From: Sporobolomyces roseus
Taxonomy: Eukaryota > Basidiomycota > Microbotryomycetes > Sporidiobolales > Sporidiobolaceae
NCBI GenBank assembly: GCA_016617785.1
Contig: JADILM010000002.1
Span: 1,798,001 to 1,862,000 of the forward strand
DNA: 64,000 nucleotides
Reading direction: 5' to 3'
In this document: positions 46,880-58,288 of the stretch, in pieces
Position numbering within the stretch: the first letter of the stretch is position 1
Layout: every line of letters begins with the position of its first letter
Program-made: the position numbers and the translations under genes
The notes under the pieces: generated by a model
The model's database searches: none
The model's input: only the letters and a program-made list of their open reading frames with translations
What the model was told of the DNA's origin: nothing

Positions 46880-46986
46880 AGCGAGAGAGGAGGGATTGAG
46901 AGTCAAGTGTTGAGATTAAGATCAAGAGTTGAAAAAAGTTGAACAAGATCAGTTCATCTCCCTCCTTCCATTCACTGCTTTAGTTT

Positions 46987-49161
46987 ATGAACAAATGCAG
47001 AACAGCTCTGCGGAGTGTAGCAATCTACAACACTAGCTTTCAGTCACGACCTTTCGCCTCTACATCTCGTTACACTTTGGACGATCCTTTCCCTCCCTCT
47101 CCTCACCCTCCTACATTCCACCAACTCTATCCTCCTCCTACTCCTCCTCCCCGAACTCGAGGTAGACGTTCCTCTCTCCGACGAAATCCCTCTTCCAAAC
47201 TCTATAATTCCCTCCCTTCCTCCTGGCCCTCCTCTTCGACTCCTCTACTTCCCTCTCCCACACCTCACTCAGATCCAACCCAAGTATCCCCTTACCTCCC
47301 CCACCACACACGCGAACGTAACTACCTCCTCTCCCAACTTCTTAATGCCTTACACCATTCTCCCAAACGCACTCCACCATTCAAAGCGAGAAGACGAGGA
47401 ACAGCAAAAGGAACGAGGGATCCAGATCTAGTTTGGAACGTTTTAGCAAGAGTTTTAAGGTACCCACAAGAATTACCTCTATTACCTCGATCACATTTCC
47501 CTACTTCCCTTCGAAGCTCCTCCTCTCATCCTCAAGAATCAGTAGGAGGAGGTCCATTCTCTCCTTCTTTCCCACCTATCAAACAAGAACAAGAGGAGGA
47601 AGAGGGAAGGAGGAAGATCGAGTTGGGACAAGCAGAGTTGAGGAAATGTTTCGAGGTTTTCGCGAAAGAGAGACCTAGGACTAGGAATGGATTGAATAGG
47701 TTATTAATCGTGATTGAATTAATCGCTAGGAGATCAACTCGAGGGGAAGTCGCGAAGGAGGAGGAGACAAGAGAAGGAGAAGGAGATCGAGTCGAGAGGT
47801 TGAGGGGAGGAGGGAGAGGGTTGAGGGATAGGGAATGGAGGGAATTGGTTTTGTTCGTTGGAGCTTCAATGAGACGGACTAGACCAGATCCCGATACTAA
47901 GAGTGTTTTGAGCTTGTTTGGACAAAGGGAAGAGGGGAGGAAGAGAATAGAAGAAGAGAGGGTACAGAATGGGAAGAAAGACAAGGCGAAAGTAGTAGTA
48001 GTGGTGGGTAGGGAAGAAACAAAGATGTATAATGCTTTGTTACACGTCGCGGAGAAGGCAAGGATGTGGGAATTGTTCGATCAAATACAGGGGAGAATGG
48101 TTGAGAAAGGGATTCGGGTTGATGGAGCTACATTCGTTAGTCGAATCAAGAGGGAGATGTCTAGGGGGAGTTCTTTGGAGGTTGTTTGGAGACACTTTGA
48201 GGAGGGGTTGAGGTGGAGTATGAGGGAGAATGAAGAAGGCGTGGGGAAGAGGGCGAGGAGGGAGAGTAGGAAAGTGCTGTGGAACGCTTGGGTTTGGGTG
48301 TTGGCTAAGCGAGGGATGGTCGATGAATGCGAGGACGTCTATCATGCTATGAAGGAAGGAAAGACGGTCAATCTCGAACGATTCAAGCCACCACCGTCGA
48401 CGACGAACTATTCTTATTCCCCAAATTCACCTTTCAGCTCATCGCCTCCATCTCCCTTCGATATGCCCTCGACACCTCCATTGCAAGTACGACTCCCCTC
48501 TCCCGACATACGACTCTATTCGTCCCTCATCCAATCCTACTCTCATCACGGTCACCTCAAACTCGCTTTGCTCAAAATGTTTGAAATGATTCACGATTCC
48601 TCTCTCCCCGCTACTCCACAACATTTTCATTCCCTCTTCAAATCTTTCGTTCAATACGCTTCACCTTCTTCCTCCTTCTCCTCCGATTTACTCGTCGATC
48701 ACGCATCTTTAACCGGTATCAATCAACACAAACTCCGTTCCTCTTCTCCATTATCAACTCTCCTATCCCTCTCCTCCGAACGAACCAAACCCACCTCGTC
48801 CACCTCATCTTCTGAACACACCCTCTCAACCCTCTTAACCCTCTACAATTCATTCCTTTCACTCTCGCCCGCCCCATCCTCCTCGCTCCCCTTCTCAGGG
48901 GCCCGTTCGGCTCCCTCCCCCAAAACAATCTATTTCTTACTCAAAGCATTCGAGCGTTTACTCGGGAAAGGGAAAGAGGAAGTTTTGTTGGAGGTTTATG
49001 AGAGGGTTGAAAGCAAGTTTGCGAATATTGCGGATGAAGGGGGAAGTGGGCGGCAGTGGAGGGGTTGGAAGATGGATAAGAGGATCAAGGGAATCGTTAG
49101 GGGTTACAGAGAGGGAGTGGAGGAATTGGAGAGGAGGAGAAGAGAGGTTGGATTAGTGTGA
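46987..49161 (+). CDS. PPR-like, probably mitochondrial protein
   Basis: Single exon, 724 aa, notable in a region of intron-rich genes. The N-terminus (MNKCRTALRSVAIYNTSFQSR) is basic and lacks acids, as expected for a mitochondrial presequence. Helical pairs that look like pentatricopeptide repeats occur at MYNALLHVAEKARMWELFDQ, VLWNAWVWVLAKRGMVDECEDVYHAMKEG (one unit, quoted partly) and LYSSLIQSYSHHGHLKLALL, with more diverged units after. Long Pro/Ser- and Glu/Arg-rich segments separate them. PPR proteins bind organellar RNA; the target is not known. I am confident that it is a gene and less so about the family. Confidence 0.72.
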   Translation: MNKCRTALRSVAIYNTSFQSRPFASTSRYTLDDPFPPSPHPPTFHQLYPPPTPPPRTRGRRSSLRRNPSSKLYNSLPSSWPSSSTPLLPSPTPHSDPTQVSPYLPHHTRERNYLLSQLLNALHHSPKRTPPFKARRRGTAKGTRDPDLVWNVLARVLRYPQELPLLPRSHFPTSLRSSSSHPQESVGGGPFSPSFPPIKQEQEEEEGRRKIELGQAELRKCFEVFAKERPRTRNGLNRLLIVIELIARRSTRGEVAKEEETREGEGDRVERLRGGGRGLRDREWRELVLFVGASMRRTRPDPDTKSVLSLFGQREEGRKRIEEERVQNGKKDKAKVVVVVGREETKMYNALLHVAEKARMWELFDQIQGRMVEKGIRVDGATFVSRIKREMSRGSSLEVVWRHFEEGLRWSMRENEEGVGKRARRESRKVLWNAWVWVLAKRGMVDECEDVYHAMKEGKTVNLERFKPPPSTTNYSYSPNSPFSSSPPSPFDMPSTPPLQVRLPSPDIRLYSSLIQSYSHHGHLKLALLKMFEMIHDSSLPATPQHFHSLFKSFVQYASPSSSFSSDLLVDHASLTGINQHKLRSSSPLSTLLSLSSERTKPTSSTSSSEHTLSTLLTLYNSFLSLSPAPSSSLPFSGARSAPSPKTIYFLLKAFERLLGKGKEEVLLEVYERVESKFANIADEGGSGRQWRGWKMDKRIKGIVRGYREGVEELERRRREVGLV

Positions 49162-50775
49162 GCGACGCGAGGATGAGCGTTTTCTTTTTTTGTAGAGGGA
49201 GGGAGCGATAGCAGGTCAGACAGAATGCGTGAGTACGCTTTCATCTCTCTCTGTAGGGAAAGTACTGATGAGCTCGTCGGAATATTCAGCATTCTAGAAT
49301 TCGGTTCGAATCGTCTTCGCTCAAGTTTCTACTGCTCGTCTTCGCTCCAGTAAACATATCAGACAAACGAAGGGCAACTTCATTATCTCGACAGTACTCG
49401 GATGGACAGAGGAACGAAGGAAGTTGAACCAAGTCAAGAGGGGAGAAACAATCATTCCGGATGAAAGTGCACGAAGAAATCGAGCGAGGATTGAAGCAGG
49501 AGTAGTAGTCACTGTATTACAGTCGGTAGTGCAAATGATGTCGTGCTATCCCAACTGTTGACTGTCGAAGTAGAACTGGTCTCGAGTCAAACGACTAAAA
49601 GTCGAGAGAAGCGTATTGTATTGCGACATTCTGCGAGGACTGCTGATGGAGTCATTCATTTGCCGACGAAGCTAAGCCATCACGTCTTCTCTCGAGAGAA
49701 TCTTAGCGGGAAAAAGAGGAAGAGAAGAGTCAAGTGAAGTTTGCGATAAGAAGGCCTATCGGTGTTGAGTCTTTCCCCTCCTCTCCTTCCCTCTTTCCCT
49801 TCCCTCTTCTCTTCCCTCCCCTCTCCCTCTCAACAGGGATTGATCCAGCTCAACCTCTCCCTTTCCTCCTTCTACCCCAGCTTTACGGCTTCCCATTCAA
49901 GTTTCAACTCTCCCTCTTCGGTGAATCCCACGCGGTGCAATTTCGACTTGAACCTCGGAGGTGAGTAACCTTCAGTAGGTGCAGATTAGAGCGGTATCCT
50001 GATCCAGAGTGTCGTATAGATCAAAGTTCACGAACTGAGTCGAGTCGAGTCGAGTGTCGATTTCATCTCGTTTGAGGGTGAGTCTGACTCCCTTTCCGCT
50101 TCGCTTCCTCGGCTCTCTCTTTCTGCTGTTCTTCGGCGTCAACTGACTCGATTCCACCCTCCCTCCTCAGTCCTAGCCACTCTACTCGAGTGTTCCGCCA
50201 CCTGATCAAGGATAGCGAGTTCGGAGTCATCCAACTTCTACCTCGCCTCTTTCTCTCCTCTTCTTCCCTCACCACCACCTCACATAACTCCAGCTCACAA
50301 TGTCCATCTCCCTTCAAGTCCGCCTTCACTGCTGAGCGATTCACTTCACACTCAGTCCATAACAAAGCGCACAAACAACACCAACCTCTCCTCCGCCACC
50401 TTCACTTCCATCATTACCTCACTACCCAAACAACCGCATTACTATCACTACGAAACCTCTTGCAGCCTACAAGCTTCTTCAGCTTGAACAGATTGTAACG
50501 TCAAGGTCCGCACTACTATCAAAAGGTCATTCTTCGTCGCCGCCACCACCAAGTCTTGCTCTCTCTCTCTCTCTCGAAAAAGAGCAACATTCCACGACTA
50601 CTTATCAACTCTACCCATATCAGACATACAACACTATCACACACCTCAGTCCGTAAGCTGCGGTCGTCTGCTTTGAATCGAGTTTCCGTCGTCGTAACCG
50701 TCAGTCTTTCTCGCTCTGTTCATTTCTCCTACCCCGTTACTGATACCATCGCTCCACTCCTCAGATCTATCAACC
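49162..50775. other. Long intergenic region before the cyclin gene
   Basis: About 1.6 kb without a supported gene. A plus-strand frame at about 49320-49560 (includes GWTEERRKLNQVKRGETIIP) looks protein-like but has no clear start, splice partner or family. From 49770 to 50775 the plus strand is CT-rich with a (ct)n tract near 50556-50574, probably the promoter and a long leader of the cyclin. Confidence 0.4.
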
Positions 50776-52461
50776 ATGAATCTTCTTACTCCCCCTCACA
50801 CTACTTCTCCCTCTACCTCCACCGCTTTTACTTCCGCCTCAAACGAAACCACTTATTTCCACCCCCGCTCAAATTCGAAACATCGCTCGTCTTCCCACTT
50901 CTCCTCCTCCTACTCGTCCTCTTCCTCCTCGTCCTCGTCACCCGAAGCCAAGCGACCCCGTGCTTCGACCGTGACGAAACCCACTTCCTCTTCTTCCGCC
51001 GCTCACTTTCCTACTCCCGCTCTCACTCCCGAACACCTCCCCCCAGCCAACTCTTCTTCAGCTACCGCCGATTCTCGATTCCCTCCTACTTCCTCTGCCG
51101 ATTCGATCGAAGGTCCGAAAGGATTCGTCAAGCGAGACGATTTGACTCAGAAAGCTGTCGCGGCTAGTCATGCACAGAGTCATGAAGCCGTACAGCAGAT
51201 CGAGAAGGATCGATTCGTCAATGGACTAGTTGGTGAGTTCTCTGTCGTCTTCTAGTCATATTGCAGAACTTGCGAGCTGAACTAGGACGACTTGTGGCTC
51301 TCAGGCGCTTCCGTTCTTGCGATCGAATCCATCTGGGGACCTTCTACTCCGGTTGGCACCACTCAATTCTCTACTTCCTCCTCCGTTCTCCCTCTCCACT
51401 ACTTCGTTCGAGAAGTTCTTCGTCGTTCCCGTACCTCCTGTTCAACCCTTCAACTCTGTCTCTACTACCTCCACAAATCTCGCAAGCCCATTCGAGATGC
51501 CGTCGCCCTCGCTCAAGCATCTCGCGAAGAGATCCAGAAGCTCGCTCAAAAGACCGAAGAGGACAAAGAGAAGGAAGTCGAAAGTAGTTTCGTCAATCCT
51601 CGATACTTCTCCTCCAAGGAGGAGGAAATCGATCCCGCTTCTGCTTATCCTTCACCACCTGAATCACCCTCCGCTTCAACTCCCGTTTCTCAACCCGAGG
51701 AATCCCTCTCATCTCTCATCACTCGACTCCTTCATGCTCAAAAATCCCCTCTCCTTTGCGGTCGACGCATGTTCCTAGCCTCTCTCATCTCCGCCTCGAA
51801 ATACCTTCAAGATCGTAACTATTCCAACAAGGCTTGGTCGAGGATCAGTGGGTTGAACGTTCAAGAGATCAATGAGAACGAAAGGGCATTCCTTGAATTG
51901 GTCGGGTGGGAATTACACTTGAGTGCCGGAGACTTTGGGAGGTGGGTTGAGAGACTCAACACTCTCACTTCGACTGGGATTAGTGGAGGATCGGGCACGA
52001 GGAGGAACGGGTTGGAGAGGAGTTCGAGTGAATACGCTCAGGCTCAACCTCAAACTTCGACCACTACTTCTTCTCAGAGACCGACCTCTTCGAATCTACT
52101 ACGATCGAAACTCGCTCTCACTCGTGGCAACTCGGCTCCTCAACTCGAGAACTCTCATGCTCATTCAAAAGAGTTCCCGATCGCTCAACCTCCTACTCGT
52201 CGAATTCCTATCGCCCCTTCAGCTCCCCCTTCGATCGAGGAGATCGAACTCGAGTCGACCGAGGAAGAGGACAACGTTACTCCAGTCAAGAAAGTCGTCC
52301 CAGTCAAGGAGGAAAGGAAAGTACGAGGACTCCCAATCCGTCGTCACAAACTCTCCCACCTCGCTCAAGGTACTGGAGATCCTTCGAACTGGTCCGTAGG
52401 TGCTGGAGTCGGATTTGTTGGAGTTGAGAGGACGAGTGGGGAATTGGTTCATGTCCATTGA
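50776..52461 (+). CDS. Pho85-type (Pcl) cyclin
   Basis: Exons are 50776-51232 and 51305-52461 (1,614 nt, 537 aa). A Ser-rich N-terminus leads to the cyclin box: VLAIESIWGPS, LHYFVREVLRRSRTS, LCLYYLHKSRKPI, then after a loop CGRRMFLASLISASKYLQD, YSNKAWSRISGLNVQEIN and LVGWELHLS. The KYLQD...NKAW...I.GL...EIN pattern is the hallmark of Pcl1/2/9-type cyclins that activate the Pho85 (Cdk5-like) kinase. The insert of about 80 residues between the first helices (EEEIDPASAYPSPPESP) is unusual in length. The Ser/Pro-rich tail may be a phosphorylation and turnover region. The specific Pcl subtype is not resolved. Confidence 0.88.
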
Positions 52462-52853
52462 GGGAAGGGGTAAATAGTAACTTTTGTTTCATTCTTCTCT
52501 GTCTCTACTCTTCTCTCTCTCTCTCTCTTCTTTCCTGTGTGTTGTCAGCCTACAGGGTTGTATGATCCCTTCTCTAGTACATTACTCCCTTTCTTTCTCT
52601 CTCTTTCACGTTGTCTAGTTTCCTTCCTCCTTCTTTTTTCCTTCTTCAAATCGTGTTTGTTTGTGGATTCGGTTTGATTGCTGTATTCACCACTCGCAAA
52701 GCACATTGTTACTCTACTCTTTCCCTCGGTGTCGGAGAAGAGGGGGAATGAAGTATGAGCTTTCTCAATTGCGGAATCGACAACGTAAAACAAACTTGTG
52801 AAATCGCAAACTTTGGTTCTAGACACATCTATGACTTCCCATTGACCTTTCCC
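52462..52853. other. Convergent 3' flanks of cyclin and MYND copy B
   Basis: About 390 bp of pyrimidine-rich cyclin 3' flank followed by MYND B 3' flank related to that of copy A. No gene is seen. Confidence 0.45.
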
Positions 52854-54036
52854 TTAGTAAGGACTACTTTCGAAGAGAGGCTTGACGTGCCCACAAGTTC
52901 CACAATCCCTCGAGCATTGACAATCCTGCTTCGTCCCGATTTCCTCCCTAATCCCTTCCAACAGACGACTAGTGATAGCGTTCGCTTCGGTCAAGTGTGT
53001 CTTTGAAATGATCTCTTCTGACAAGTACGCCGCTTCCCTCAGTGCATGCTGACAAGATTGAGAGACAATCCACGTCTTTGCCGACAAATTCCACAAATTC
53101 TTCTCGTGCTCGACTGCGAGGGAGGAAACGTATAATAAGACTCGATGTTGAAAGGTCGACCACCACGGAGCACTGTACGAGTAAGCCATGTATTTGATCG
53201 TCTTGTGCTCCATCCAGGAAAGGAATCCGAAAGGATCTTCCGCGAGCAGCTGATGGCGTTGTCCCGTAGTGATGTTGCCGGTCAAAGGATCCTTCGAGCA
53301 AGCTTTGACGCTGAATGCCATGGTTCGAAGGTCGACCAATCCTCTCTGTTGCTTGCGTTGATTCGTACCAGCGTGAGATTTGGTTTGAGCTTCGACGAAA
53401 TCCTGTTTCACAGTGCCTCTCTCAAACACGTCAGAAGCTCTAGTCGTCAAGATCTCGGCAGACGAGACCATACGTGTATCATAGAAGCGAGAGCAAGGGT
53501 TGACGTACCTTGAACCTCGTCAAGATGATTTCTTTCTCTTCCTCCTCCGATTTCCCTTGCAAACTCCTCCTGAACGCTGGACCCAATTCGACTTTCAATT
53601 GCTCCGCCCATGTCGTCGGTCCGTTGACTGACTTTGCAGGTACGTGTAGTAGCGAAATCATTCCGTTGACTTCTTTCTCACTGAGTAAAGGCCAGAGGAA
53701 AGGGTTTGAACCGCAGACTCGCTTGTGAACGGGCCACACCTAAAGTTTGTTCCATCCAGGAGAGCGATACGAGTTCAAATCGAAGAAGGGAAAGAGAGGA
53801 AGGGCGACCGAACGAGAGCGAGAAAAGGAAGAAGTAGGGATACGAACGATCAGTTTGCTAGCAATTGATCTTGGGGAGAGGGAGCTACTCACCTCCTTCT
53901 GATGTTCAGGTGAGCAGAAGTACATCCAATCGATTCCAGCTGCCGAACAAGAGCCACACTTCGTTGAGGTATCCTTCCCGCAGACGACGCACCTCCCTTG
54001 AGCCTTGCGAATGGTGAGTGCAGTTGAGCTAGACAT
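52854..54036 (-). CDS. MYND zinc-finger protein, module copy B
   Basis: Minus-strand exons are 53893-54036, 53509-53739 and 52854-53402 (924 nt, 307 aa). The first two exons have exactly the lengths of copy A (144 and 231 nt). The MYND ligands are CVVC, CGSC, FCSPEH and HKRVC. The body shares DPFGFLSWME, WWSTFQHRVLL, LSEEIISKTHL and the terminal CGHVKPLFESSPY with copy A, but the segment after the second intron (DFVEAQTKSHAGTNQ) is diverged. The acceptor at 53403-53404 was chosen by alignment to copy A and by phase. The function is unknown; the gene is paired with F-box copy B upstream. Confidence 0.8.
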
Positions 54037-54557
54037 ACTGATTGCTGCAGAAAATTGAAGAGAAGGAAAGTGGAGGAAGTGAAGAAGAGGAAGAGGAGAG
54101 AGGAAGAAAGAGCAAAGTTGACAATCTCAGCACCGCGGAAAGTCCGGTCGATTTCAGACGACGACGATGACTTGACCAAGAGCCTGAACGAGTAGCTTGC
54201 TCTCTGTTAGAAAAAAGGGAGGAAGGAGCAAAATCTCGTATTCTTGCTATTTCACTCACTACGACTGCCTCAAGTTCCGCCCATTGTTCAGACTCTTCGG
54301 ATGCATTATGGCGAGTGGAGAAGATATCGGTCGAGCGTCTGTGGAAAGGTAGGAGGGGTCCGAGAAGCGGTCGAGGAAAGGTAAATCGGACGAGTGTCGA
54401 AAGTACGGAAAGAAAGGTCCGAAAGCGGTCGGAACGGAGAAACGGTAGGAAGCGAGTAGTCGAGGTGTGGAGGAGAGGCGGTGTAGTGAAGGGTGTAAAT
54501 TGATGTACGTTTGTCGAGAGAGGTGAGGAAGAGAAGAAAGCAGTTTCGAGAGGTTGA
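54037..54557 (-). other. Conserved spacer between F-box and MYND genes, copy B
   Basis: About 520 bp with the same shared elements as the other copies: gtgagtgaaatag (complement near 54250) and ttccgcggtgctgagattg (complement near 54120-54140). It has open frames in all copies but no conserved single frame, so I treat it as 3' and 5' untranslated DNA. Confidence 0.55.
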
Positions 54558-55787
54558 TCAAGCGGATTCGGTCGTCCTGAAGAGAGGTGAGAGAGGCAGT
54601 AAGCGTCCACAGTAGTAGGGACTATGGAGATAGACGTACCTTTTATTGTAGTCGGTCCAAGATGAATGATCGAGTATACAGCGGTAACCTTTATTCTCCT
54701 CAGCGTCCCTCTCTTTCCAGAACTCGACACAGCGAACACCTTCCGAGGTCACAGTCAGCGCTTGGACGGTACAGCTGGAGATGTCGTTGTTGCGTGCTGA
54801 GAGCGGCTTGTCTTGAAATTCGTGGGAATCAGCGAATTTGAGCTTTGAAGCGGACAAAAATTGGAGGTTTTTGGGAAGCAGGGCGAAGATGCTGTCGAGG
54901 GGTACGAGAGAAGGGTATGATACTTCATTGCCGATAGCATCGATCATCAGAATCAGGAGTGACTCTGATTTAGAGAGGCTTGAGAGGAGAGTCGGGAAAG
55001 TCGAGGTTAAGAAAAGACGACTACCGGAGATACTGAGGCTTGTGAGGTTCGAGCATGTGGCGAGCCATTTGCATGGAAGAGTGTCCAACGATGCGCTCAG
55101 GAAGAAACATACAATCAAGGTTGTAGGGTCTAGGGATGCCAGGATCGTCTCGATCAGGCTGGAGGGGTTTGAGCTGGTCGACCTGAGTGAAAGGTGCTCT
55201 ACTGGTTTGAGACAATGAGCGGCTGAAGCAACAGCACTTCTGGTATCGACTGAGAGCGCGTTCGTGGCGTGAAGGCAGAAAGTGCGCAATGAGGGGAAGC
55301 CGTGAGCGAAAATCGAGTCGACGTAGTTGTTCCATGCAAGTGCGTGGCCTCCTTCGGTCTTGACCAGATGAAGGTATGGGAGATCGGCAGCCGCTTGGAA
55401 GAGTGATTCGAACGAAGGTCGAATGGGTGTAAGCTTGAGAATTCGAAGTTGGCGTAGAGTCTTGAGCAGAGTCGGAAGCTTGTTGAATCCCTCCTCGGTG
55501 AGGTCCGGCTTGGAAACCATTCCAGTCGTGAGAGACTGTCTGAAGATCATGATGAGCTGAGGTAGGTGAGGATGAAGGTCGAAGTGAGCGAGAAGAGAGG
55601 AAACGGAGGTGATGTCGATTAAAAGGTGTCTCCATCTCAATACTTGACCAATTGGATACCATGAGCGACAGACGAGCGACACTGCTTTGCCATCTTCGAC
55701 AGCACTGAGGTTGACGGAGGAAAGAGGATCGTAAAGGTGGGAAGCGATTTTGATGACGATTTCGATAGGAAGCGAAGGAATCGGCAT
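54558..55787 (-). CDS. F-box-like / LRR-type protein, module copy B
   Basis: Minus-strand exons are 54640-55787 and 54558-54576 (1,167 nt, 388 aa). The 63-nt intron is open in frame, so a retained form of 409 aa shares the same stop. The N-terminus MPIPSLPIEIVIKIASHL with AVSLVCRSWYPIGQVLRW is F-box-like. Leucine-rich segments include LRQLRILKLTP, NLTSLSISGSRLFL and FPTLLSSLSKSESLL, and the end has VTSEGVRCVEFWKE. It is a likely substrate receptor by family. It is about half identical or less to copy C, yet the DNA upstream of the ATG matches copy C and D nearly base for base. Confidence 0.8.
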   Translation of the reverse strand: MPIPSLPIEIVIKIASHLYDPLSSVNLSAVEDGKAVSLVCRSWYPIGQVLRWRHLLIDITSVSSLLAHFDLHPHLPQLIMIFRQSLTTGMVSKPDLTEEGFNKLPTLLKTLRQLRILKLTPIRPSFESLFQAAADLPYLHLVKTEGGHALAWNNYVDSIFAHGFPSLRTFCLHATNALSVDTRSAVASAAHCLKPVEHLSLRSTSSNPSSLIETILASLDPTTLIVCFFLSASLDTLPCKWLATCSNLTSLSISGSRLFLTSTFPTLLSSLSKSESLLILMIDAIGNEVSYPSLVPLDSIFALLPKNLQFLSASKLKFADSHEFQDKPLSARNNDISSCTVQALTVTSEGVRCVEFWKERDAEENKGYRCILDHSSWTDYNKRYVYLHSPYYCGRLLPLSPLFRTTESA

Positions 55788-56609
55788 TTCGAGGGCGAGG
55801 GAGAGACTGTACGAGCAGCAGGAGATCAGCCATATCCCAGTTTCGGGAGGAGAGAAGGGAGACTCACGAATCGGGATTGGGTCGAAAGAAGCGAGGAAGG
55901 GGAAGAAGCTGCAAACACCGAGATGATCAGCTGAGCTTCACAGTATACAATACGAATAGCTGTGGAATACTTACTAAGCTAGCTACGAGGCTGAACCTGG
56001 CTATTCGAGTCGAGTTCAAGTTGAGGTGAGTTGTGAATTCCGAGTCTCTGTTCGAGGTTGAAGGTTGAGGAGCACTTGAGGCGTGTTCTCTTGATGTTTC
56101 TGAGCTGTTCTAAGCTAGTTCTGGCTGAGTCCGAGTGTCGTGTGAATGGTAGAGAACCAACTCGTTCGTTTCATCTCTCTTTCAGTTTCAACCTCTTCAC
56201 ACTCCCTCAAATGCTTGAGGTACTGCTCTGAGCCACGATGAGGCTTCTATCGAGCGTTCTTATGAAGCTACAATGTACAAGACAGTTTCCTCACTGATCT
56301 CTCGGTTTATTCCCTCGATTGAGCCTGCTTCTGCTCTGCTCGTTGAATCCAAGTACCACCTCAGCGATTCCTTGCTGCTCAAAAGAGCGGAAAAGAAGTA
56401 TTGCTAGTCAAGAGAGGGATCCATCCCGATGAATCGAGCGAGTTCGTTTCGTTTCTCGCGAACATTCGAGTCTTCGCTTCTTTACGACATTCGCTTTCAA
56501 TCTTATTCAACTCGCCCTTGGCCTGACTTGAGAGATGCATCTTGCTAACTCTCTTACGGTCAAGCGGGATGTGTACAGGTAAAAGCGGATAAAATTTACA
56601 AGCTAGAGT
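55788..56609 (-). other. Leader of F-box copy B and tail of MYND copy C
   Basis: About 820 bp almost identical to 59506-60327 and to 63224 onward. On the minus strand it carries the F-box leader with two predicted 5'-UTR introns (equivalent to those mapped in copy C) and the MYND copy C 3' flank. No further gene is seen. Confidence 0.6.
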
Positions 56610-57727
56610 TCACAAGTTGATAACGACGTTCTCTCCTTTCGAACGCTCAAGAACGAAAGCCGTCGCTGGAGCCAAACTCTGTCCTTTTGTAAGCATGCTC
56701 CACATTGACTCTCCGGTGTCTTCCGCCCTGGGCTCGATTCCCCCGATTGAGCTCAACGCAGGAAGGTAAACTTGAAGGATTGACTTTGCGACTTCGGAGT
56801 TCGACCTGTGGACCTGGCTTTGCGCGAACTTGACGAGTTGGGCCGTAGCATGAGATAGAAGTCCGATCGTTCCACGAAGACTCTCGTGGTCAGACTCCTC
56901 TAGCATACGCTGTGTCATTCCCATAAGTCCGACTAGGATCAGAGTTCGATGTTGTAGTTCCGAGTACCACTCTGTCTTTGAATAGGGAAGTAATTTGAAC
57001 TGAGTTGTCCTCTGGAAATAGGCGAGGAATCCAAGCGGATCCAATCCCATCCACTTGCGGAAATCGCCGTATCGAATTGATTTGCTGTCGGGGAGAGAGT
57101 CGGACATGACCTTGACGCGGAAGGCATCGGAGCGATGAAGGAAGAGTATGTACTGATTGTCCAGCTGGGCTTGGCCACCTTTGCCGAGAGATTCAGTCAG
57201 GAACTGCTCTCGACGGGAAAAGTCAGTCAGTCGTGGGTCCCTCTCGAAAGCTGAGACGATTGCGCTACACACCTTGAATGCTATCTCAGCATCGGCAGGA
57301 TTCGTGCTTCCCTCGAGAACGAAACTTTCACGCCAGATGGATGTGGTTCCGTTGGGTTCTCGAACCGGTTTCGTACTCAATTCAATCATTTCAGCTCTTT
57401 CCTCGGCTTGAAGAGCAGGCCACTGGAACATTCCTCCACAGACTTGCTTGTGAATCTTCCAGATCTGTGCGTGAAGCTCGAAAGGGGAATCGAAGGAAGT
57501 GAGTTTGGGCGAAGGGAGGTTTTTAGGGTCACGCGATTTCGTCAGCTCATAGAGAGGTACCGCGAACAAGGAGCGCTACTCACCAATTTCTGATGATCCT
57601 TGGAGCAGAAAAACATCCAATTCACTCCACCTTTTGCACAGCTCGAACAGCGAGTCGACGTTTCTTTTCCACAAACAACACATTCTCCTAAAGCCGAAGG
57701 AGAAGCGGAGGAAGTCGAGGTGGACAT
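56610..57727 (-). CDS. MYND zinc-finger protein, module copy C
   Basis: Minus-strand exons are 57584-57727, 57273-57464 and 56610-57203 (930 nt, 309 aa). Exon 1 is again 144 nt and both introns sit at the same places as in A and B. The second intron (69 nt) is open in frame, so retention would add 23 residues. MYND ligands are CVVC, CSSC, FCSKDH and HKQVC. The body has LDPLGFLAYFQ and WYSELQHRTLILVG, corresponding to DPFGFL and WWSTFQHR of copies A and B, but overall identity with them is low. No SET domain. The function is unknown. Confidence 0.8.
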
Positions 57728-58288
57728 GCTGAGACTTGAGGTGAATACTAGAGTCGAGATTGAGTAGAAGAAGTGAACGAGGTGAGCTAGCGAAGAGAAG
57801 GAGAAAGAGGAGAGGAGGAGCAGAGAAAGTTGACAATCTCAGCACCGCGGAAAGTCCGGTCGATCCAATCGACGACGATGACTTGACCAAGAGCCTGAAC
57901 GAGTAGCTGGACCTCTGCGAGAGGAAAGGGAGGCAGAAGCAAAATCTCATAATTTTGCTATTTCACTCACTACAAGTTCCTCAAATTCCCTCCATGGTTC
58001 AGACGCTTCGGAGTGGTCACGGCGAATGAAGAGGATATTGGTCGAGTCGTGGAAGAAAGGCGGGAGGTAGTCGAGGAGCGGTCGAAGGAGGGTAAATCGG
58101 AAGAGAGTCGAAGGAGGGAAACAAAGGTCGAAGGGAAAGCTGTCGGAACGGAAAAACGGTAGGAAGGGAGCAGTCAAGGTATAGAGGAGAGGCGGTGTAG
58201 TGAAGGATCGAAGTTGATGTACGTTCGTCGAGAGACGCGAGGAAGAGAGGACAGCGGGTTCAAGCGATTGATCAGCCGGATTCGACGT
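57728..58288 (-). other. Conserved spacer between F-box and MYND genes, copy C
   Basis: About 560 bp. It holds the shared gtgagtgaaatagcaaaat element (complement near 57955-57970) and the ttccgcggtgctgagattg element (complement near 57838-57856). Two overlapping open frames of 76 and 124 codons cross it; only parts align with the other copies, so I do not call a gene. Confidence 0.55.

Noticed and set aside
49290..49325. A tRNA B-box-like ggttcgaatc
   Set aside because: No A box, acceptor stem or anticodon arm can be drawn around it.
57576..58177. Two overlapping frames (76 and 124 codons) between F-box C and MYND C as separate genes
   Set aside because: They overlap, change frame between copies A-D, and contain likely splice sites; they are better explained as untranslated spacer.
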